A stretch of 11,204 nt of DNA from Dehalococcoidia bacterium SM23_28_2 (GTDB lineage: Bacteria > Chloroflexota > Dehalococcoidia > SM23-28-2): contig LJUA01000053.1 of the NCBI GenBank assembly GCA_001303545.1, positions 1 to 11,204 on the forward strand. Reading direction: 5' to 3'. Under the pieces are notes generated by a model. The model was not told where the DNA came from. It saw nothing but the letters and a program-made list of their open reading frames with translations, and made no database searches. Shown here in pieces: positions 1-5,590 of the stretch. The number at the start of each line of letters is the position of its first letter. Within the stretch, counting starts at the first letter, position 1. The position numbers and the translations under genes are program-made.

Positions 1-630
1 AGGTCCCTCCTCCTGTTCGACGAGATCGGCCGCGGCACCAGCACCTACGACGGCATGGCCATCGCCCGCGCCGTGGTCGAGTTCATCCACCACCGGCCGG
101 AGGTAGCCGCCAAGACCCTGTTCGCCACCCACTACCACGAGCTGACAGAGCTGGCCGCCATCCTGCCGCGGGTGAAGAACTACAACGTGGCCGTGAGCGA
201 AGAGGAAGGACGGGTGGTCTTCCTCCATCGCATCCTCCCCGGCGGCGCCGACAGGAGCTACGGCGTCCACGTGGCCCAGCTTGCCGGCATGCCTCGGCCG
301 GTCATCCAGCGGGCGCAGGAGGTGCTCAGCGAGCTGGAGGACAAGGACGACCGCCTTCCCCGCCGCCGCCCTCGCCGGGCCGCCGTCCAGCTATCCTTCC
401 TTGGTGCCAGCGACCCCGTCCTGGAGGAGCTGGCCTCCCGCCGTCCAGCTATCCTTCCTTGGTGCCAGCGACCCCGTCCTGGAGGAGCTGGCCTCCCTGG
501 ACGTCGACGGCCTTACGCCCTTGCAGGCGATCACCAAGCTCTACGAGCTGCGAGAGCGAGCGCGCGGGAAGCACGAGTAGAACCCGCAAATTGGCGAAGA
601 AGCCCCCATAGGTTGACAAGGCCACCTTAG
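1..630 (+). CDS. mutS: DNA mismatch repair protein MutS, 3' part, frameshifted near its end
   Basis: This is the C-terminal part of MutS, the ATPase that recognises mismatches and recruits MutL; the 5' part lies outside the window. The reading frame opens at base 1 in the Walker B region (LLLFDEIGRGTS), followed by the FATHYHEL switch segment and the SYGVHVAQLAGMP helix typical of the MutS ABC domain. A QLSFL beta-clamp-binding motif is encoded at 388-402. A 58-bp tandem duplication (381-438, 439-496) then shifts the frame. The open frame runs to a stop at 628-630 with an unrelated basic, Pro/Gly-rich tail. The expected MutS ending (ASLDVDGLTPLQAITKLYEL..., stop at 578-580) is found one frame over, after the second repeat copy. 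Removing one copy restores a normal C-terminus. The lost segment corresponds to the C-terminal dimer/tetramerisation region of E. coli MutS, so the ATPase core could survive. Identity is certain; whether the frameshift is biological is not. Confidence 0.93.
   Translation, partial: RSLLLFDEIGRGTSTYDGMAIARAVVEFIHHRPEVAAKTLFATHYHELTELAAILPRVKNYNVAVSEEEGRVVFLHRILPGGADRSYGVHVAQLAGMPRPVIQRAQEVLSELEDKDDRLPRRRPRRAAVQLSFLGASDPVLEELASRRPAILPWCQRPRPGGAGLPGRRRPYALAGDHQALRAARASAREARVEPANWRRSPHRLTRPP
381..496 (+). repeat. Perfect 58-bp tandem duplication inside mutS
   Basis: Bases 381-438 are repeated exactly at 439-496, and one further matching base follows at 497. The unit encodes the QLSFL clamp-binding motif and the LEELAS segment. 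Because 58 is not a multiple of three, the second copy moves the downstream mutS sequence into the next frame. A perfect repeat without divergence points to a recent slippage or duplication event, or to an assembly error. Confidence 0.95.
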
Positions 631-643
631 CCAGGTGTAGAAT
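613..643 (+). promoter_or_regulatory. Candidate sigma70-type promoter upstream of exported-protein genes
   Basis: A perfect TTGACA (613-618) is followed after 19 nt by TAGAAT (638-643), about 30 nt before the ATG at 673. The spacer is longer than the usual 17 nt and there is no TGn extension, so strength is uncertain. It lies in the only AT-richer stretch between mutS and the next gene. Confidence 0.4.
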
Positions 644-672
644 AATCGTATAAGAACACAGGGTAGAGCACA

Positions 673-795
673 ATGACGAAGCGGGTTGTCCTCGGCATCC
701 TCCTGGCTGTTGTGGCGTCTGCGATTACGGCCAGCACCATAGTCGTGCTGGGGCAGGGCGGAGGCCCGCCAAGGCTCTCAAGCCGAGCGAACTGA
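673..795 (+). pseudogene. Signal-peptide fragment, out of frame with the following body
   Basis: A 40-codon reading frame starts at ATG 673. It encodes a classical export signal: basic start (MTKR), hydrophobic core (VVLGILLAVVASAITA), then a Gly/Pro-rich stretch before a stop at 793-795. The next frame is open from 654 onward and, from about 771, reads smoothly (KALKPSELTKIPPG...) into the exported-protein body that ends at 1400. A single missing base near 770 would join the two halves as ...GGGPP-KALKPS.... I read this as the 5' end of the same gene, separated by a one-base deletion that is either real or a sequencing error. A promoter candidate sits directly upstream. An independent small secreted peptide is possible but less likely. 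Confidence 0.55.
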
Positions 796-833
796 CCAAG
801 ATCCCGCCCGGCACGCCGCAGGCCGATCTAACG

Positions 834-1400
834 TTGCCCGTGGACTACGGTCGGTTCCACATCCGTGCCCCTGGCAGCGGCATAAGTGAATTAGTATATG
901 CTCCCGGGTTATCTCCCCCTCCAGGCGTCGAAGCTGTACGCGGCGATGCAAGAACGTCGGACACACTAGACGACTTCCGCGACCATGACCTGTTCATCGA
1001 GCCGCTCTACATCCCCGCCGGCTGGCAGTTGACCTGGGCCCACGCGGGGACGGTGATATGGGACGACGGCTCCCACATCGACTCGGAATTTCGTCTTCGA
1101 TACGACCGGCCCGACTACTTCTACATTGACATTGCGCGCTTCCTCTTAGCCCCCGATGCCCAGATTGAGCTGCTAGAGCACCAACCCAGCTCGCAGCACG
1201 CCTACACGTTGGGCGAGATCCGCGGCGTTCCGGTGGTCTTCCAGCACCAGGCGCCCGGCGAGCGCATCCAGGCTATCCTCCAAGTGCACTTCGTCACCGG
1301 TGACGTCGTAACCTTGATAGAGAGCGTGGCCATCGACTTCGACGAACTGATCAAGATCGCCGACGCCCTGATCGCCGAGATCCAGGAGAGCTCCTCGTGA
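834..1400 (+). CDS. Exported protein body of unknown function (frameshifted 5' end)
   Basis: I do not recognise a named family. TTG 834 is the nearest formal start, but coding character extends upstream to about 771, and the true N-terminus is probably the signal peptide at 673-795. The mature part has a Pro-rich entry (IPPGTPQADL), a 'YIPAGWQL' strand and a long mixed alpha/beta stretch. It ends in a pattern of strand (VVTLIESVAIDF) plus helix (DELIKIADALIAEI) that recalls DUF4367-type extracytoplasmic domains of anti-sigma and lipoprotein-like proteins; that resemblance is impressionistic. The stop overlaps the start of the next gene (GTGA at 1397-1400), so the two genes are probably translationally coupled and co-exported. 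No catalytic motif, lipobox or cysteine pair was seen. It is likely an envelope or extracellular partner of the downstream M23/dockerin protein. Confidence 0.65.
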   Translation: MPVDYGRFHIRAPGSGISELVYAPGLSPPPGVEAVRGDARTSDTLDDFRDHDLFIEPLYIPAGWQLTWAHAGTVIWDDGSHIDSEFRLRYDRPDYFYIDIARFLLAPDAQIELLEHQPSSQHAYTLGEIRGVPVVFQHQAPGERIQAILQVHFVTGDVVTLIESVAIDFDELIKIADALIAEIQESSS

Positions 1401-2347
1401 AGCGTGCAGCCAAGGAAGCCGGGGCGGCAGTCGCCTTCATGGCCATCGGCGTCGCCGTCTCCCTGGGGGTTGTTCTCGTCCACCACGCGGAGGCAAGCGA
1501 CGATGAGCCGCGCATCTCCTGGGTATACCGTGGTATGGCGCCTTTCTCCGGGCAACAGTGCTCGCCTTATGAAGGCGACCCCGACTGGGGAGAGTTTCAC
1601 ATCTCCGGCTGGCATACGTGCTGGCACCTGACCGAGCCAGGTTACCCAGCAATCGATTACACCCGTGTTGGTGGTGGAACCGCCGGCTCCACCGTCTACC
1701 TAGACTACGTGGGCGACTTCGAGCTCTTCAAGATGCTGGACTACACCGGCATCTGCAAGGGAGTGCGGGCAGCCATCTACTGGGAGTCCTACGACGGCGG
1801 CAACTACAGGGGCGACATACACTACCTGCACATCGACGTCAATGAGTATTACATCGGCAAGGAGCTCCAGTACCAGTTGATTTGGATCGGCGATGTCGCG
1901 GAAGACGAGAATCCGGGCTGCAAGCCGACGTATTGGACAGGGCCCCACCTCCACCAGAGCGCTGACTGGTCTCTCGCCAGCCCCTTCTGCAGCAACAAGT
2001 ACGTTAACCCCTCAGCCAGCGACAACTGGCAGCACAAAGTGCACTGGCTCCCCGACTACGCCAACGACGATGACTGCGACCGCTGGAAAGACAACGAGGA
2101 GAACATCATAGGCACAGACCGCCAGGACGACTGCACGGACAAGCCCGGTGATGCCGACGCCTGGCCGCCGGACTTCGACATGAGCACCTGCGTCAACATC
2201 CTCGATGTCTTGAAGTTCAAACCGAAGCTCCAGCTCGGCGCGCCGTACGATCCGCGCTTTGACCTCAAGACCGACGGTGCCGTCAACATCCTCGACGTGC
2301 TCGTAATGAAGCCGGTCATCAGTATGTGCTGCACGCCGCCGGACTAG
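1397..2347 (+). CDS. Secreted M23 peptidase-like protein with TSP3-like and dockerin-like C-terminus
   Basis: The GTG start overlaps the previous stop by 4 nt. Residues 1-33 form a signal peptide or membrane anchor (basic start, hydrophobic AAVAFMAIGVAVSLGVVLV). Residues 60-190 resemble the LytM/M23 metallopeptidase fold: 'AIDY' with Asp87, a 'YLHID' strand with His145, and 'GPHLH' at 182-186, the family's HxH motif. The first metal-binding His, expected four residues before Asp87, is Tyr83, so the zinc site looks incomplete. Residues 224-248 form an acidic DDDCDxW...GTDxxDDC loop like thrombospondin type 3 repeats. Residues 259-270 and 289-300 are two 12-residue calcium loops (D-x-D-x-S-x-C-x-N-x-x-D and D-x-K-x-D-x-A-x-N-x-x-D), each followed by a helix, as in type I dockerin. 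Many cysteines suggest disulphides outside the cell. It may be a cell-wall-binding or degenerate peptidase displayed through the dockerin-like tail. Confidence 0.75.
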   Translation: MKRAAKEAGAAVAFMAIGVAVSLGVVLVHHAEASDDEPRISWVYRGMAPFSGQQCSPYEGDPDWGEFHISGWHTCWHLTEPGYPAIDYTRVGGGTAGSTVYLDYVGDFELFKMLDYTGICKGVRAAIYWESYDGGNYRGDIHYLHIDVNEYYIGKELQYQLIWIGDVAEDENPGCKPTYWTGPHLHQSADWSLASPFCSNKYVNPSASDNWQHKVHWLPDYANDDDCDRWKDNEENIIGTDRQDDCTDKPGDADAWPPDFDMSTCVNILDVLKFKPKLQLGAPYDPRFDLKTDGAVNILDVLVMKPVISMCCTPPD

Positions 2348-2357
2348 CCGCTAGTCC
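2341..2357. terminator. Hairpin containing both stop codons of convergent genes
   Basis: GGACTAG-CCG-CTAGTCC is a perfect 7-bp inverted repeat with a 3-nt loop. The TAG of the plus-strand gene (2345-2347) and the TAG of the minus-strand subtilase (2353-2351) sit symmetrically in the two arms. There is no T-run on either side, so it is at most a weak or factor-assisted bidirectional terminator. Confidence 0.35.
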
Positions 2358-3700
2358 TTCACCACCCCCGGCACGACCGATCGATACACCTGAGTGTTCA
2401 GGGCCTCGCCCATGTTCAGGCGGCCCCAGCCGTCCCAGTTGGGCGTAGCGCCGTCGGGCAGGTCATCGCTGGACATGCGCAGAAGGGCGCGGATGTCGTC
2501 GTCGCTGCGGGTCGGATCCTGCGACAGGAGCAGGGCCACCAGCCCCGATACGAAGGCGGTAGCGAAGGACGTCCCCTCGCCGATGGCGTAGCCGCCGTCT
2601 AGGTGGGTGCTGAACACGTCCACCCCCGGCGCCGCCACGTCCACCTCCGGGCCCCAGTTGCTGAAGGGCGCGCGGCTGTTGGGGTCGGAGTGGTCGAAGG
2701 CGGACACGGCGATGACCCCCGGATAGGCCGCTGGATAGCCCACGCCCTCCACGCCCTCGTTCCCTGAGGCCCCTACCATGATGACGCCGAACACGTCGTG
2801 GGCCTCCCTCACCGCCTCCTCCAGGGCGCGGCTGGGCGACGGTCGGGCCATGCTCAGGTTGATTATATGAACGCCGTTCTTGGCGGCGTAGACGATGCCC
2901 TGGGCCACGTCGGAGGCCGTGCCCGCGCCCGTCGAGTCGAGCACCTTCACCGGCAGTATGGTCGCTCCCCAGGCCGTCCCCACGACCCCCTGGCCGTTGT
3001 TGCTCTTCGCCCCCAGGATGCCGGCCACCATCGTGCCGTGGCCGTGGTCATCGCTGGGGTCGCTGGATGGCGGTATCGGCACGAAGTTGCAGCCGCGGAG
3101 ATCGTCTATGCAGCCGTTCTTGTCATCGTCGATGTCATTGCCCACTATGTCGCGGGCATTGGTCCAGATCTTGGACGCCAGATCGGGGTGCCTCAGGTCC
3201 ACGCCCGTATCCAGCACTGCCACGATGATCCCCGGCTTCCCCATCTCGACATCCCAACCAGCGGGGGCATTGATGGCGTCGTAGTACCAGGCCTGCCTTG
3301 CCTCATAGAAGAGGTCGTCGGGGACTATCGCTGCCCGAACAATGTAGTTGGGCTCCGCATACTCAACCCAGGGCAGTGTGCTATAAAGAGCGGAGGCTTG
3401 CTCTACGCCGAGCTCTTCCGGTAGGCGAAGGCGATACAGGTCGAGGGTTGGATCGTGCTCTATCACCGCTCCGCCTGCCAGCCCCAGGACAGCGGCCACA
3501 GCGGCGGGCGGCAGGGGCAGGCTGGCCTTCACCAGCAGCTCGCCGGGGACAAACTCCCCGCCGGCAGCGGAGTGGGCCGACACAGGACCAACGTGAGGCA
3601 CGAGCACCTGCGAGGAGACCGAAGGGTAGGGAACGTTGTTGGCCAACAGGAAGGCAGCCGCCAATAGCGGTAACGACCACAGCCAGCGAACAGACCTCAT
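2351..3700 (-). CDS. Secreted subtilisin-like serine protease (peptidase family S8)
   Basis: This 449-residue secreted subtilase starts at ATG 3700. Residues 1-22 form a signal peptide. About 48-123 is a propeptide/I9-like inhibitor region (FVPGELLVK...; WVEYAEPNYIV). The S8 domain spans about 140-432. The catalytic triad is visible: Asp164 in VAVLDTGVD, His221 in HGHGTMVAG and Ser378 in GTSFATAFVSG. The oxyanion Asn314 lies in GASGNEG. An acidic insert at 187-204 (GNDIDDDKNG...) with Cys197 and Cys204 matches the calcium-loop insert common in bacterial secreted subtilases. Length is normal for a single-domain secreted S8 enzyme, and no dockerin or TSP3 tail follows. It degrades proteins or matures partners outside the cell. 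It converges with the M23/dockerin gene (3-bp gap) and diverges from mutL, so it is its own transcript. All motifs are intact and activity is expected. Confidence 0.93.
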   Translation of the reverse strand: MRSVRWLWSLPLLAAAFLLANNVPYPSVSSQVLVPHVGPVSAHSAAGGEFVPGELLVKASLPLPPAAVAAVLGLAGGAVIEHDPTLDLYRLRLPEELGVEQASALYSTLPWVEYAEPNYIVRAAIVPDDLFYEARQAWYYDAINAPAGWDVEMGKPGIIVAVLDTGVDLRHPDLASKIWTNARDIVGNDIDDDKNGCIDDLRGCNFVPIPPSSDPSDDHGHGTMVAGILGAKSNNGQGVVGTAWGATILPVKVLDSTGAGTASDVAQGIVYAAKNGVHIINLSMARPSPSRALEEAVREAHDVFGVIMVGASGNEGVEGVGYPAAYPGVIAVSAFDHSDPNSRAPFSNWGPEVDVAAPGVDVFSTHLDGGYAIGEGTSFATAFVSGLVALLLSQDPTRSDDDIRALLRMSSDDLPDGATPNWDGWGRLNMGEALNTQVYRSVVPGVVKD

Positions 3701-3738
3701 GCTGATACTCTCTGCCCATCCCCCGATTCAATGGCGCT

Positions 3739-3767
3739 AGTATAGCAATGGACAACGGAGGGAGCAA
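3739..3767 (-). promoter_or_regulatory. Candidate promoter of the subtilase gene
   Basis: Read on the minus strand, TTGCTC (3767-3762), a 17-nt spacer and TATACT (3744-3739) precede the ATG at 3700 by about 38 nt. The -10 is good (5/6) and the -35 is weak (3/6). The rest of the divergent gap (3701-3853) also holds TATAAC at 3790-3795 on the plus strand, a possible -10 for mutL with no clear -35. Confidence 0.4.
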
Positions 3768-3834
3768 TCACGGCTTCGGTGAGGACAGGTATAACCTATT
3801 TCCGATAGGGCTCGTCGGATGCTAAGATTCACAG

Positions 3835-3843
3835 AGGGGGTGA
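3835..3843 (+). promoter_or_regulatory. Ribosome binding site that fixes the TTG start of mutL
   Basis: AGGGGGTGA closely matches the anti-Shine-Dalgarno complement and lies 10 nt before TTG 3854. No in-frame ATG or GTG lies between the site and TTG 3854, and the residues from 3854 align with the normal MutL N-terminus (MTIRILPPEV..IAAGEV). Confidence 0.6.
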
Positions 3844-3853
3844 CCTTCTAGAG

Positions 3854-5563
3854 TTGACGATTCGCATTCTTCCGCCCGAAGTGTCCGTCCTTATCGCCGC
3901 CGGCGAGGTGGTCGAGCGCCCGGCTTCGGTGGTGAAGGAGCTGATAGAGAACAGCCTCGATGGCGGCGCCAGTCAGGTGTCCATCGAGACAAGGCAGGGC
4001 GGACTTACCGCCATTCGGGTAAGCGACAACGGCAAGGGCATCGCTTCCAGCGACCTGGCACTGGCCTTCCATCGCTACGCCACCAGCAAGGTAGCCTTGG
4101 CCCATGACCTGGACCGTATCACCACCCTCGGCTTCAGAGGAGAAGCCCTGCCCAGCATAGCCGCTGTGGCCGACGTGGAGGTGCTCTCCCGTCCCCTCGA
4201 TGCGGTTGCCGCAAGCTACCTCCGTCTTGTAGACGGAAAGCCGGTGGAGCAAGGCACGCGGGGCGCGCCTGTAGGCACCACGGTTACCGTTCTCCACCTC
4301 TTCGCCAAGCAACCCGCCCGTCGCAAGTTCATGCGCTCGCCCGCCGCCGAAAACCAGCAGATCGCCAGCCTGATCAGCCAATATGCCCTGGCTTACCCCG
4401 AAGTGCGCTTCTCCCTGCGTATAGACGGTCGCCAAGCTCTCCTTACCGGCGGCAGTGGCCAACTCGCCGACGCGGTGGCCAGTGTCTACGGCGCGGAGGT
4501 GGCAGCGGCCATGCTCCCCATGCGCTGGCCCGTAAACGGCAATGGAACGACGATCAAAATAGGCGGCCTGACCGGCCCGCCCCACATCTCGCGAGCCAGC
4601 CGAGGCTACGTCAGCCTATTTGTGAACCGCCGCTGGGTGCAGAACAGACGGCTGACCTTCGCCGTAGAGGAGGCCTATTCCGGCATGCTGCCAGTGGGCC
4701 GCCATCCTATCGCTGTAGTCGACCTCCGGCTCCCTTACGAGGAGGTGGATGTGAACGTGCACCCCACCAAGGCTGAGGTGCGCTTTCGCCAGGAGAGCGA
4801 GGCGTTTACTGCTGTACAGCGAGCGGTGCGACAGGCCCTCCTAGAGCAAGCGCCCGTGCCCTCCGCAGGCGTCGCCGGGGCCGAGCCGGCTGCCCGCGAG
4901 GAGACGAGCCCGCCACCACTGTGGCAGCGGGCCTTCGAAGGGGAAGGCGAGCCGAGAACGGCGGCAGGCATAGCAGCGCCGCCGCCCAGGGTTACCCTGC
5001 CCATGCTGCGGGTGGTGGGGCAGATCGGCAATACGTACATCGTGGCCGAGGGGCCCCAGGGGATGTACCTCATCGACCAGCACGCTGCCCACGAGCGCAT
5101 CCTGTTCGAAGAGATCAGCGCCGCTCGTCAGAGGCAAGCCCTTGATGCGCAAGGCCTGCTAGAGCCGATTACGGTGGAACTATCGCCCCGCCAGCAGGAG
5201 ATCGCCCTCGCCCACGACCAGGTGCTTTCGGAGCACGGCTTCCAACTGGAGGCCTTCGGCGAGCGCACCTACCTGGTGAGAGCCGTGCCGGCCGTACTGA
5301 CGGGGAGAGACATATCGCATGCCTTCGCCGAGTTCCTGGACACCCTGGGCGAAGAGGCCGCACCCGACGAGCAGGACCGGGTAGCCATGACCCTCGCCTG
5401 CCACGGCGCGGTAAAGGCGGGCCAATCGATGGCGCCGGAGGAGATGCGCGAGCTGGTGCGCCGGCTTGAGCAGTCCGAAGTGCCCCACACCTGTCCCCAC
5501 GGCCGCCCCACGATGATCCACATGAGCACCGACCTGCTGGAGAAGGAGTTCCGTCGCCGCTAG
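3854..5563 (+). CDS. mutL: DNA mismatch repair endonuclease MutL
   Basis: MutL couples mismatch recognition by MutS to strand incision. The N-terminal GHKL ATPase (about 1-330) shows the helix with Glu29 and Asn33 (VKELIENSLD), the DNGKGI motif (58-63), HRYATSK, GFRGEAL (93-99) and the HPTKAEVRF segment. A short Pro/Ala/Glu-rich linker (about 333-380) makes the protein 569 residues, shorter than many MutLs. The C-terminal domain carries the nicking-endonuclease metal motif DQHA-x2-E-x4-E (408-419), ACHGAVKAG (Cys516, His517) and CPHGRPT (Cys547, His549). This marks it as an endonuclease-type MutL, as expected in bacteria without MutH. QGLLEP at 433-438 fits the MutL beta-clamp-binding pattern QxxLxP. 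It starts at TTG 3854, supported by its ribosome binding site. Its partner mutS lies upstream, separated by three exported-protein genes. No truncation or missing key residue was seen. Confidence 0.97.
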   Translation: MTIRILPPEVSVLIAAGEVVERPASVVKELIENSLDGGASQVSIETRQGGLTAIRVSDNGKGIASSDLALAFHRYATSKVALAHDLDRITTLGFRGEALPSIAAVADVEVLSRPLDAVAASYLRLVDGKPVEQGTRGAPVGTTVTVLHLFAKQPARRKFMRSPAAENQQIASLISQYALAYPEVRFSLRIDGRQALLTGGSGQLADAVASVYGAEVAAAMLPMRWPVNGNGTTIKIGGLTGPPHISRASRGYVSLFVNRRWVQNRRLTFAVEEAYSGMLPVGRHPIAVVDLRLPYEEVDVNVHPTKAEVRFRQESEAFTAVQRAVRQALLEQAPVPSAGVAGAEPAAREETSPPPLWQRAFEGEGEPRTAAGIAAPPPRVTLPMLRVVGQIGNTYIVAEGPQGMYLIDQHAAHERILFEEISAARQRQALDAQGLLEPITVELSPRQQEIALAHDQVLSEHGFQLEAFGERTYLVRAVPAVLTGRDISHAFAEFLDTLGEEAAPDEQDRVAMTLACHGAVKAGQSMAPEEMRELVRRLEQSEVPHTCPHGRPTMIHMSTDLLEKEFRRR

Positions 5564-5590
5564 CCTCGCCCGAGGGCGATCTGCGATCGC
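5564..5590. terminator. Paired small inverted repeats between convergent mutL and acyl-CoA synthetase genes
   Basis: The whole 27-bp convergent gap is made of two adjacent inverted repeats: TCGCC-CGAG-GGCGA (5566-5579) and GCGATC-TGC-GATCGC (5576-5590), which overlap and so are alternatives. There is no T-tract. A bidirectional terminator role is inferred from position only. Confidence 0.35.

Noticed and set aside
1202..1627. Minus-strand open frame of 141 codons spanning the junction of the two exported-protein genes
   Set aside because: It is antisense to two coupled genes and shows no signal, motif or ribosome binding site.
3848..4585. Minus-strand open frame of 245 codons opposite mutL
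   Set aside because: It overlaps the conserved ATPase domain of mutL and has no domain of its own.
5583..5590. GCGATCGC octamer (HIP1-like)
   Set aside because: I noticed a single copy only; HIP1 is meaningful when over-represented across a genome.
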